From: Seminavis robusta
Lineage: Eukaryota; Bacillariophyta; Bacillariophyceae; Naviculales; Naviculaceae
NCBI GenBank assembly: GCA_903772945.1
Contig: CAICTM010000701.1
Span: 1-51,977, forward strand
Length of the DNA: 51,977 nucleotides
Direction of reading: 5' to 3'
Each line of letters starts with the position of its first letter. The stretch's first letter is position 1. A model generated the notes under the pieces. It was not told the DNA's origin. It ran no database searches and saw only the letters and a program-made list of their open reading frames with translations. A program made the position numbers and the translations under genes. This document shows, in pieces, positions 1 through 10,439 of this stretch.

Positions 1-2996
1 CAACCTTTCCGGCGACCTCGTTGTCCATTCCCTTGAGGCAGAGCAGCACGTAGTCGGTGTGAGGAAGAACCTTGTCCCAAGTCCTCTTGTTTCCGTGGCA
101 GGCCGTATCCAAGCAAGTGGTAAGACCCATGTCGTGGACTCGTTGGAAGACGGCACTCACAAAGTCAGGCTGCACCAAGGCCTCTCCTCCGGACAAAGTA
201 ACTCCGCCGTTCTTGGGTGCAAGGAAGCCCTTGTAGTGGTCCAGCATCTCCGCGATCTCCTCGTCAGTCATGGCATATTCAGGATGCAGTTCAGGGTCGG
301 CAAGTTCTTGTGTCTCAGGGTTGCAGCAAAAGACACACTTCTTGGGGCATCCTTGCAAGAAGATGTTGGTCCTGATTCCTGGTCCGTCCATTGTGGTAAA
401 ACTATCAATGCTGAAGACGGATCCCTTCACTCCCGATGATGTGGAGACCTTGGCGTTGTTGAACTTGCTGGACATGGCAGACTGAAGATTCTTCTTCTTG
501 TTGATGCTGGCTGCCGATGCAACAGAGGAAGAGTGCATTGTGCGTGCCATCACTTCCTCGCGCTGCTCAGGAGTCAATCTGTTGAAGCGTACGGCATAAC
601 CACTAACACGGATGGTCAAGTTGGGGTACTTTTCGGGGTGCTTGTGGGCATCAGCGAGGACACTTCGGTTGAGAACATTGATATTGACATGGTGCGCATT
701 CCGGGCAAAGTATCCGTCGAGGAGTGTTACAAGATTTGCCTTGCGATTCTCGGGCGCTCCCAAGGCTGTAGGAAGCAAGCAGAAGGTGTTGCTGACTCCA
801 TCTTGGCACTTGGCATAAGGAATCTTGGCAACCGAAGACAGGGAAGCCAGAGCACCCATCTTGTCGCGGCCGTGCATTGGGTTGCATCCAGGGGCAAATG
901 GCTCGCCTTGTTCTCGGCCATCAGGTGTTGCGCCAGTAGCCTTACCGTACACAACATTGCTCGTAATTGTGAGAATGGACAAGGTAGCCTTGGCGTTTCG
1001 GTACAATTCTTGCTTGTCCAACTCCTCGTTGAATCGAGACACCACCTTCACGGCGAGGGAATCTACACTGTCGTCATCGTTTCCGAAGCATGGGATGTCG
1101 GCTGTGGGATTGGCACGACGGAAGCCAACAGTAAGTCCGTCTTCATTCCGGATGGGGAACACATCATCAAATTTCATAGCCGAAAGGGAATCTGCCACCA
1201 CAGAGATACCGGCAGCTCCAAATGCCATGAAGCGATTCACGTTGGTGTTGTGCAGGGCCATCTGAATGTTTTCGTAGCATGTGCGATCGTGGCTGTAGTG
1301 GATGCAGTTCATTGTATCAGCGTAAAGCCTGGCCATCCATGGCACCGCAACATTAAGATAAATCTTCTCCACAGCTTCAAAGTCAATGGGACGACTTTCG
1401 TCGCCGGGTCCAATGCCGGCTTTCTTGCATGCTTCCTCGAGAAGAGGGCAGACCATCTCTCCGTGGATCTCGTCCTTGCCTCCATTCAGGCACATAAGCA
1501 GCAGCTTGACCATGTTGGTTCGGGCTCCGAAGAACTGCATGTCGGTACCGCATCTCATGGCCGATACGCAGCAGGCAATGGCGTAGTCAGAACCAAAGAT
1601 CTTGCGCATCAAGTCATCGTTTTCATATTGGATGGAGGACGAAGCGATGGACTGCTTGGAGCAGAATTGCTTGAAGCTCTCTGGAAGTCCTTGGGCCCAG
1701 AGGACGGTGAGGTTTGGTTCTGGGGCAGGTCCAAGATTGGTGAGAGTGTGCAAAAAGCGGAAGGTCGTCTTGGTGACGAGGGGTTTTCCATCCTCGGCAC
1801 AGCCTCCAAGAGCAAGGGTCATCCAAGTGGGGTCGCCAGAGAAAAGCTCGTTGTAGGCTGGACTTCGGAGATGACGAACTATGCAGCACAGGAGAGAGAA
1901 AAGCGAGGTTAGCAAAACGGACTCAGGAGTCGGTTCACGCCACAAAAACATCAGCGCAACACTCACCAAGCCTCATCTTGATGACAAGGTCGTCAATGAC
2001 TTCTTGCAAGTCTTCTTCGGTGGCCCGTCCTTCCTTCAGGTCCTGTTCGGCGAAGATATCCAAGAAGGCATCCCAACGGCCGACTGACATGGCTGCTCCG
2101 TCTTGTTCCTTGAGAGCAGCGGTGTGACCCAACCACATTGCTTGAGCAGCTTCCTTGAAGGTAGAAGCTGGTTTTGTCAAGTCCACTCCATAGCTCTTTC
2201 CGAGTTTCTCGAGCTCCTTGAAAGCCTTGACTTGCTTGGTGACTTCGCTGCGTAGCTGCATGACATCGGGAGACGATCCTTTCAAAGCGTCGTAGTCAAT
2301 CTTCTTGCGTCGGATAAGCTCTTCCGTACCAAAGAGAGCAAGCCTTCGGTAATCACCAATGATGCGACCGCGTCCATAGGCATCGGGAAGGCCGGTTAAC
2401 AAATGGGTGTGGCGTGCCTTGCGCATCTCCTTGGTGTAGAGGGAGAAGACCATGTCGTTGTGGGTTTGAACGTCCTCGGTGTATGTCTTGCCCATGCCGG
2501 GATCGGCCTTGTATCCGTAGCTCTCCAAGGCAGCCTTGACGACACGAAAGCCTCCTTTGGGCTTGCAGGATCGCTTGAGAGGGGCATCCGTCTGAAGGCC
2601 CTTGACGACATCTTCCTCAGCTGAAAGAACATACCCAGGAGCATGGGAGAGGATCGTAGAGGCGGTAGCAGCGTCGACATCCAGGATACCTTTCTGGCGT
2701 TCGAGCTCCATCAACTCCTCGCACCGGTTCCAGGTCTTCTTGGTGCGTTCCGTTGCACCAACTAAGAACGACTCGTCTCCAAAGTACGGAGTGACATTGT
2801 CGTTGACGTACGACTTGACGTCGCAATCTCCAGGGAGTTTCTCAGGGTCTTTTGGTTTTGGAAGCTCGAAGTCGATATCTTGAACAGGCTTGGCACTGAA
2901 GGCGTCAATGCCAAGGCCTCGCACATCGCTTGGGCTCGAAGAGCGAATGGGGGAGGGAACACGGGAGGATTCGGAGTAGTTGAGAGTAAGAGGCAT
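1..2996 (-). CDS. Pyruvate formate-lyase fused to PFL-activating enzyme (3' end outside window)
   Basis: Two exons, 2996-1967 and 1878-1, separated by an 88-nt GT-AG intron (1879-1966, GTGAGT donor, CTAAC-type branch site, CATAG acceptor). PFL converts pyruvate and CoA to acetyl-CoA and formate through a glycyl radical. The first ~790 residues are [14 protein letters not shown] near the N-terminus, catalytic adjacent cysteines in IACCVS (about C446/C447), and the radical glycine in RVSGYAVRF (about G770). The frame then runs without a stop through a ~45-residue Ser/Lys/Asn linker into an activating-enzyme domain, with [10 protein letters not shown], the radical-SAM CX3CX2C in GCPKKCVFC (about C854, C858, C861) and LSGGEA. 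The gene leaves the window about 115 residues past the radical-SAM cysteines. The start ATG at 2996 lies after a (GTTTTT)n tract that encodes only a KNKNK tail upstream, so that tract is probably 5' UTR. An upstream ATG at 3170 is open but unlikely. An internal Met in the linker could start a separate activase, but there is no spacer for one. Confidence 0.92.
1879..1966 (-). other. Intron of the PFL fusion gene
   Basis: Reading the minus strand, CTTG|GTGAGT begins the intron and GCTGCATAG ends it. Joining the exons gives KMRL-VRHLR, the continuity expected for PFL. Without removal the frame reaches a stop at 1935. Confidence 0.9.
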
Positions 2997-3016
2997 GATT
3001 GGTTTGGTTGTTGGTT

Positions 3017-3042
3017 TGTTTTTGTTTTTGTTTTTGTTTTTC
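3017..3042. repeat. (GTTTTT)n microsatellite upstream of the PFL start
   Basis: Four to five GTTTTT units lie 20-45 nt upstream of the chosen PFL ATG. On the transcript strand this is an A-rich CAAAAA-type leader. Confidence 0.8.
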
Positions 3043-4243
3043 AGGTTTTGATTTTGTGAGAGCATTGGAGACGGAGAATGAATGCATCGGACTCGACTCT
3101 GGTACAGTTCGCTTTTGTATCCCAATGCAGCGAGGCACTCCGCTCCCTTGCAACTGTTGAAAGCGATCACCAGGACCAGAGAGTTTTGGCTTGGCAGAGC
3201 ATGATCACGCTACGTACCGGTACTGGGTAGAGGGTTCTCATCTCCAACCGAGCAAAAATCTGAAAAATGTGAGGAGGTTTGATTCCGCCAAAATAGAATG
3301 CTATTGGGGTTCGCTTTCACTTTTTTGGGTCATTTGTTCTGAACAAGATAGGAACGGGCACGCCACTCTATTCTTTATTGGAGCGTGCGTATTATTAAAT
3401 TTACCGATCTTGCAGTGCTGGTCCAGAACGGTACCGGTATCGTACCGGTGCACCGGTATGTTACGATGACTCTTGAGTGCCCGAACACAAGAGAAGTTCC
3501 GTCTTTCAACAGGAAGCGCGTGGAACGATGACCTTGGATAAAAATCGGAGTGGTGCTTCAAAACGAAAAACGAACCGGAGGCTCACAAACCGAAGACAAG
3601 CAAAGGTTTCCCTGGCTTCCAACCCAATGGTTTGGGCGTTTGGGCGATGATGATGCTCCAATTAATTTTCACGGGAGAGGCATCGAAAGCAGCATTGAAA
3701 TGCTTGCCTTTCTATCCCACTAAAACGCAAGAGTTCGGTTCATGCCGTCCAATAAAGCTCCAGCAACCAATCGTGATGGGCATGGATCGATTCGTGAGAG
3801 GTCGAGTTGAATCCTCCAGTCTTTTAGCTTCGAACGAATTACAGTGGGCATGCGTTTGTGGTCAAGAATAGATCAAGCCCTCTTCGATCGTTGGCGCAGT
3901 TTCAGCTTGCATCCTTGGACTTGCATTGGCCGTCGGAGTCTCTCCACAATGGCGGATATCCGCATCCAACGTAGTCCAACGTCCAACTGTGAGTGGAATC
4001 CAAAAGTGGCTATAAAAGCAAATGCATGCTTTCTTTCTTGTTGTTGGCTTCCCATAGCCGCTCGCAAGTTCAGTTGCCCGGATCTTCGTCAGCATAGCAA
4101 CCGATTTCGCTACGACAAAGGTGCACCGTTTAGATGATTCGGATACAAAGGTGTTAAAGAGGATAGTAGTGTGATACCGAAGGAACTGCATCGTTGGAGT
4201 TACTAGTACATGTACAAACCGGTAGCTTCGAAGAAGAAGAGAA

Positions 4244-4707
4244 TTGGATCACTGTCCGTGGAGCTGCATCTGCGGAGCCAGTATCCAGAAGTGGGAAGCA
4301 ACGGAGAATGCGCTATATGCTTTCTTGGTGATCTCTGGGGAAACCGGTATCTCTCCCAATCTTGTCCTTGCAATAGTAACTCGGCGTTCCGCTGCTGCAT
4401 ACACCATTTGTACGGAGCCTGTCAGTACTCAGAGGTGGAAACCAGGAAAGCAAGTCGGCCGCATTGTTGGCCGCTCGGCTTATCCAAGGATCTTTACCTT
4501 CGTTCGTCAATTGTATCTTGTACTTGCAAGAGTAACTCGACCTTCCGCTGTTGCATACGCCACTCGCTCACGAAGCCAGTCAGTATCCAGAAAGGGGATG
4601 CTATGAAAGTCTGTGGGGGTGGCCGTTGAGCATGTCTTGGATCTTCTGTACCTTGGTTCGTCCATTGCACCTGTATGGCAATATACCCTCGACGTCCGCG
4701 GCTGCAT
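4244..4707. repeat. Three degenerate tandem repeats of about 150-156 bp
   Basis: The block ending CTTCCGCTGTTGCAT recurs with its end at about 4400, 4556 and 4707 (spacings 156 and 151). Each is followed or preceded by a variant of GCCAGTATCCAGAA...GG. The third copy is the most diverged. Copies 1 and 2 share the phrase (CTTGTCCTTGCAATAGTAAC / CTTGTACTTGCAAGAGTAAC). Because one spacing is not a multiple of three, a shared coding frame is unlikely. Confidence 0.65.
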
Positions 4708-5127
4708 TTTCGGACCTCTGGCCCCTACCGGTAGCTGGTAAGAAACCATGAAGCTAGTCATTGTAGCCGTGCCTTTAGGGTGAGAGCAAGCTAGTTGCAA
4801 ACTGTCCGGGAAAACGCAGTCGCTTGCGAGAGTCCCGCATGCCACGGGAATCCACTCCGAGCCGGGGTATCTGCTATGGCGATGGAGAGTAAAACCAATC
4901 ACATCAAGCATGTATAGAAACTTGTAGCTCTACATGTACTACAGCAGGCCAAGAGTAGCCTCAGCAAAACTCGACGCCTACTGAAATTAATGAGAATTAT
5001 TATTTGCCCTGAGCAATGTAGCCTACCTGAGAACCTAACCATCACACCACAGATCTGAGGTCACTGAGTAACCATGGACAGATCAATACCACAAGAGTAA
5101 GGACAGGATATCACGGAGAGCCTTTCC

Positions 5128-8100
5128 TTATCCAAACGAAATCTTCGATTGAAGCGAGGAGATCGCAATAGAGAAGGCCTGCACAGCAGTCAATGGATAC
5201 TGGTAGTCCATCGTGAACGAATGCCTTCCTTGTATACGTCCAAACTGAAGCATGATGTGATCATGATCGTTGCGATCACAAAGTTGGAAGTTCTTGACCG
5301 ACGCAACGCTCACTCTTCCACGAAAGTTCAGAACAAACGAGCCCAACTCAATGTTCCACCATGGCGGTCTGTTTTGCAGCGCTAGAAGTCCGAAATCGTC
5401 ATTTGCTTGATCGTCGTCCTCGCTCTCGTTTTGTCCGTCGCCTTCGTTGTCGTTTTGGCTCTCAAGGTGCTGTTGTAATTGTTTGAAGCAATTGAGCATG
5501 CGGTTGTACGGCGCACAGTCGTCCACATCCTCATTGTTCTCAAGATAGTTCCGCCAAACGCCTCCAATAGATCCGTCAGTCGTTAACTTGGGAATGCACA
5601 CGTCCATGATTCTCGGTCGACTTCCGAGAAGGTTAGCAGTGTACGTGATAACGCCATCTTCCTCTTCGCACAAGAAGGGTTGATGATTGATGGATGTATC
5701 GCTCCCGCCCTCGGGAGCAGCATCGGTTAGATTGGCGATTGCCCGTCGATTCATTCGTAGGGCCCTCATAGTGGAGGTCTCCTTCTGAGATCGCGACCGA
5801 GAACGTGACCTGGCTCGGGAAGGGGATGGGCTGTTGAGAGCAGGGTCGCTGCTGGATGCACTTGTCGCGTGACTGCTGCTTCGTCGCAGCGTAAGACGAC
5901 CAAAACGACTTCGTCTGCGACTACTGGGTGTCCCCGTGTCACTGGCCGCACCACTTTCGTAATCTGCATCTTCGTCATATGAACCGTGCGCTTCGTTCAA
6001 GCTAGTGCAACGACGCAACTGTTTCCCAGAAGGAAGGCTCTTTCGAAGCTTTGGCGTGTAAATTTGGAATTCAGTACCAATGAAATTGCTCTGAAGACGT
6101 CCAAGAAGGACAGGCGGAGACAACGATGAAGGTGGTGGCGTTGACATGGACACACCATTGATATTGCCAGTCACCTCCTCATCCGTCTCGTTGATGGAAT
6201 TGAAGTGCGTGTCAACGTCCGCTTGCTGTGGCGTATAGAGGTAGTAGTTGTTGGCACCTTTTTTGGCTGCGGGGGTGAGCGACACAACACCAGAAGTGTC
6301 AACGTGTTTGCGACCTCGATTCTTGGCAACCATCAGAACGGTGTCCCTTCTAATGCCAGTGTCTTCGGTGAACGTGCTATCGGCACCTTCGCCGGTAGCC
6401 TTGCTATGCTGTCGGTCTTTGATGAAGAGACGATACTCGTACGTGGGGAACAACCGACCTTTCATGCTCACACCTTTCCTTTTCTTGGAGCTGATTTTGA
6501 CACGTTCAATTTCACACTGGACGATGCCAATCTCCTTTGGACACGGCTGAGTAAGGAATTGCTGGAGACCGCTAATTCGGGGCACAGCCGTATGCCTGTC
6601 GTAGTATTGGATTTTTGCGGAGAGTGGGAAGAATTCATCCCAAAAGTCCAGCATGCATTCTTCGTAACCAGAACTATCCCCATGGAGAAGAAGCACCTCC
6701 AAACGACGTTGGTAAAACGTGAATCTGGATCGAAGGTTTCGTTTTGTTTCTCCTGTTTTTCCCGTGTTGTCTTTGGCGTTGCCGGCAGAAGCACTGTAAA
6801 CCGCAAGGTCCACAGAGTTCAGAATGGGACTTGGCTGTCCATGTCTGGATAGTCCCGGGGAGAGCAGAGAATCATCCAAACTCGTGGCACCAATAGATCG
6901 CTGGGGACTTCCAAATGGAAAGTGAACGGCAGGAGGAGGCGGTAGCTGCGCCACGGGCGGTTGAGCTGCTGGCTGCTCCGGAACCCCATTCTCTGGGTCC
7001 GCCGCCGCCGGAGGAGCGCTGCGGTCGACGGCAAAAATCTGTGAATACAAATCCTGCAACTCGGCCAATTCTTCCGCATCTTCCAAATTTCCGCCTAACC
7101 GATTGTAGACGTTTGCTGCGGCTCGTGCCGCCCACGCCTGAAAGGCGGGATCCTGCATCAGGTTCTCTCCCGTTGCTCCGCTCGTAGAGGATGCAGCGGC
7201 AGCCGCGGCTGCGAGCGTCCTTGGTGGAGGTGTCGCTGGATGTGAGAGTGGTCTGTTGTTCGCCGAGATGTTGTGTACTGATAAATGAGGATGAAAAAAG
7301 TCGGCTGATAGAATGACAGGTGGGGTTTTCATTTCACCATTCTCGTCGTTGACAAAGGATCGGCCTAACAAGTGCTGATCCAGGAGGTGGCGATGTATTG
7401 ACACCGGGACCTTGGGAGCTCTGTTTTTGAGCATCAGATCCGACTGGGACATTGATCTCGCGGGTGATGCGAGTGGCGAAGCCGGACGGAAGCCTAGTGG
7501 GCGAGGTACCGGCGGTGCGTCTGCGCCACCAGCGGCAATGACCGCAGGAACCGCTGGTTGCTCTCGATTGGCGGCCGCGGGCAACGATGCCAAGGAGCTC
7601 CATCTTCCCGACATGGGACTGGGCGCATTTGTCTGCGTGGGCCCTACATAGAACATGGCCTTATCTTCTAGATACGAGCACATGACATTGGTGGCATCCC
7701 TAGCCCTTGTATCTCGTTCCGTGTAGAAGCGGTCAACCGCATTGGCGTCCACTTCTTCGTCCACCGATCGATCGGATGAGTTGTTGGTGGGGTTGTTCTG
7801 CTCGGCCTCAGCATCGGCCTCTTGATTTAACTTTTTGGCTTCAAGCCCCATCCGCCAGCACACGGTATGGTACGAGTGTCCCAAAGAGTGAGGATAAATG
7901 GGGACACCGGTGGCAATGTAAAGAGCTGCCAGTTCTTTGGCGTCTGCCAAGTGCTCTAGTTTCTAATGACACAATCAACAGCTCTTGTTTGGTGAGGACG
8001 CAATTGGAACATCCAAAATTTGCAACCAGCCTACTGTCATGCACTTACCCACGCCATTACCACCTCTGTGGCACACCGAAATCCATGCATCCGTACACGA

Positions 8101-9098
8101 CGGAAAATTTCTCGGCAAACCTTTGCCGCAGCACTACACGTTTGTCCATATTGAGACCATTCCAGAGGTGTCAGAAAAGACGCCACGCAATGCAGCGAGT
8201 CAATTGGTAAAGATAATAGGAGCGAAGCTGCTGCTCCGCTGGTTTTGCTGTTGTTGTTGCTGATGGGGCTGCCGACATCGCTGTAGCTGGGTGGGAGAAT
8301 GACGCCATCATCCTCGTCGTCGGCGCTCACGCTGAGGGTTAGCATGGGCACAACAATAGCATCCCCAGAGTCTTCACTCCTGGACATGTACACTTCGTCG
8401 GCACTGTCGTCTCTCAAGCTGGGAGGGAGAAGGACACTTCCGGAAGTCGTAGGTAAGCTCGTGCATTCTTTGAGGGTAGCAACTTCGACTTTTGCTGTTG
8501 CTACTGTCTCTTCTACGATTGTCTCCTCGAGAGTAGCGACCGAAACAGGGTTCTGGGTGCCAGCATCTTCGACTCTAGGAGTCATGGTAGCTGATGCTTT
8601 GTTACCGTCACTCTCTGGTTGGGTCTTCTCCACAAAGTCACTGCAGGGTGTCTCTGCTTCGGGTTTTGTATCACCACCGTTGGTAGAAAGGGTAGCAGGT
8701 GCTGAATCGGTAGCAACCTCAGTATCAGTGTTGTTGACCTCGTTAGTGCTGATCAATACCGGTACTGTCGATACAATATTTTCGTCCATAACCGCCGCTC
8801 TGGTGGAACCTTCTTCGGAAAACTCTGGACTCAACGGCAGACTACTGCCCGCAGCAGACGTGATACCCTCCGTGGGCGTGGAATCGGCACCGTCGGCCCA
8901 GGAAACGGAAGGCTTACTGCTAGTTATGTCCTCTTCAGTTACGACTGCTGATTCTTCTTGCGTCGTTATCATCTTGTTATCTGCCATGTCGTCATCTTGC
9001 GCTGTCATGGTCTCTTCTTTTGGTTTGTTGTGGTGGTCGTCGCTGCCCAAAGCAAGTCCAGTAGTTGACTTCCGCTGTGAATGCAGCTGTGGCAGCAT
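5128..9098 (-). CDS. F-box and Tubby domain protein (tubby-like)
   Basis: Two exons: 9098-8049 and 7962-5128, joined across an 86-nt GTAAGT...CATTAG intron in phase 0, giving about 1294 aa. Exon 1 is a Ser/Thr/Glu-rich disordered region ending in an F-box (LPIDSLHCVASFLTPLEW ... TCSAAAKVCREIF, about residues 298-345). F-boxes normally bind SKP1 in SCF ubiquitin ligases. Exon 2 ends in a Tubby domain: GIVQCEIERV and GRLFPTYEYRLF, QSNFIGTEFQIY, LGSRPRIMDVCIP, then NRPPWWN, FVLNFRGRVSVASVKNFQL, LQFGR, FTMDYQYPLTAVQAFSIAISS. Tubby domains bind phosphoinositides. F-box plus Tubby is the usual plant TLP arrangement, but here the Tubby domain is swollen by a Ser/Arg-rich insert (about DNA 6050-5700) and an acidic insert (about 5520-5400), and the F-box and Tubby cores are separated by almost 480 residues. 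A second possible start is ATG 9008, in better context. Confidence 0.9.
7963..8048 (-). other. Intron of the F-box/Tubby gene
   Basis: Donor TGG|GTAAGT at 8048 and acceptor GTGTCATTAG ending at 7963. Removal joins EVVMAW to KLEHLADAKEL without a frame change, linking the F-box exon to the Tubby exon. Confidence 0.88.
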
Positions 9099-10023
9099 GC
9101 AGGCAAGTCAAGACACAGGCGAACTGCGACACAGGCTGCGAAGGTGCAATAGTCTTGGGGTCTTGTGAAGCGCGGGCATGATCACGGCCGGGATCCCTTC
9201 TTCTCGGGACCAAAATTTCGTCTCAACTCGCCGGCTTATTTTGCTTTGCAAGACCCGATGGAAGCTCGGGCACTTTGAATAAGAGGCAAGACAGCGTTGG
9301 GATATCTCTTGGTTTGCTCAGGGTGTCGAATGAATGATGTGTCAGTGTGTGGGCTTTAGGAGACGATGTCATTTGGATTTGGCAGGAGAGAACAGATGCT
9401 CTACGTCTTCATTGAAACCTCTAGCCAGCACTGACATGTCATCATGATAGCTATCTTTACCGGTGTCACTTCTGAATGCTTTGGATGCAGGTCGCCGAAT
9501 CCACTCAGAGCTGGATTGTGAGCCACTGCTACCGCTAGCTAGCGGTAGCACTCCGCTGGAGCACGTGCACATGGGGGGCCAAAGGCATCGCAGCTATAGT
9601 GTAACTGGTACACAGTGCACTGCTTCTTTGATTCTCAATTAGCTACTGAAATAGTAGAATTCAACAACTCCTAGCTAGCTCATTAGAATACACAATGTTT
9701 TCCCAGGTCAACAGTAGGTCACTCTAACCATGTCGCTGAGGACCTAGACCGGACTGTACTGTACGGTACCGGTGGCTGTATCCAATCATCCAACAGTTTT
9801 CACCAGACAGCACACCCTCGAGTCGCGTGACGAGTCGAGCTAAAACCTCAGGAGAAGTTGCGGCCTGTCATAGGGTACCATGTTTTTCATTGCAAATGCT
9901 CGGATGATTTCATGCTGCTCTCTTTCATCCACCATATCTAACAAATAAGTTCGTCGGCTACATCATTGTTGGGTTGGAATGCAAATGGACGTAATGTAGC
10001 GGCACAGTCCATTTGGCTAGGAC

Positions 10024-10060
10024 CATCTCCGAAATTGGGGCCACATCTCCGAAATTGGGG
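10024..10060. repeat. Two tandem copies of a 17-bp sequence
   Basis: CATCTCCGAAATTGGGG occurs at 10024-10040 and 10044-10060, a 20-bp period. It lies about 400 bp upstream of the TraB-family start. Confidence 0.85.
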
Positions 10061-10263
10061 GCATGTGGCGGATCCTTACTTCCCTGTGATGACAGATTTC
10101 CATGCTCGTGTCCAGAGCCACCGCTTCCGCCAGGGCACCTTTTCTGTCACTTTGTACTGCCGTCATCGTTAGTGTAACTTTGCATCGAAAGAGAGTCGAG
10201 TCGGTCCGCTAAGTTTTTCTAGACTCGTACTGCGTGTAACTGTTTTGTCCTTGGGAAAAGCTC

Positions 10264-10286
10264 ATGAATCGAATCATTCGATTCAT
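10264..10286. repeat. Palindrome with perfect 11-bp arms
   Basis: ATGAATCGAAT, one central C, then ATTCGATTCAT. The arm sequence is partly repeated just downstream (CATTCGATTCGAGTCGAG). It sits about 155 bp before the TraB-family ATG and could be a protein-binding site; that role is inference. Confidence 0.8.
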
Positions 10287-10439
10287 TCATTCGATTCGAG
10301 TCGAGTCGTGAGACTGACGTGTTGTTGAAGAATAGAACCAAGAAAAGTGAGAGGACGAGATCTGAGGTGCATCGCTCCCTGTGACGGCACTGTAAAAGAA
10401 TTGCTCTGCTTCTTGGTTCATTCTCTACCTACCTAAACA

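Larger units (their letters stand above)
2997..5127. other. Spacer between PFL and the F-box/Tubby gene
   Basis: About 2.1 kb with no convincing gene. It holds the PFL promoter and 5' UTR, TACCGGTA-type palindromes near 3213, 3429-3458 and 4724, and a decayed ~150-bp tandem repeat at about 4244-4707. Open frames of up to 139 codons overlap the repeat but do not agree between repeat units. Confidence 0.6.
9099..10439. other. Divergent promoter region, F-box/Tubby and TraB genes
   Basis: 1.3 kb of non-coding sequence between divergent genes. It contains a GCTAGCTAGCGGTAGC-type repeat near 9534-9550, a GGTACCGG palindrome near 9766, CGAGTCGAG-type motifs near 9826 and 10297, a 20-bp tandem repeat at 10024-10060 and a perfect palindrome at 10264-10286. 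No gene is seen. Confidence 0.6.

Noticed and set aside
533..1912. 459-codon plus-strand open frame
   Set aside because: Lies antisense to the PFL coding exon, whose catalytic motifs are clear. The plus-strand translation has no family features; it results from codon bias of the real gene.
4210..4629. 139-codon Cys-rich open frame
   Set aside because: It lies on the degenerate tandem repeat, and the repeat spacing is not a multiple of three, so the Cys pattern is a by-product of repeated DNA. No family is recognised.
6205..6852. 215-codon plus-strand open frame
   Set aside because: Antisense to the Tubby domain exon, where conserved motifs define the true frame.
8299..9168. 289-codon plus-strand open frame
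   Set aside because: Antisense to the Ser/Thr-rich first exon of the F-box/Tubby gene. Its Val/Ser-rich sequence is the mirror of that low-complexity region.
9369..9572. 67-codon minus-strand open frame
   Set aside because: Short, Ser-rich, in a spacer with repeats, without neighbouring splice signals or recognisable motifs.
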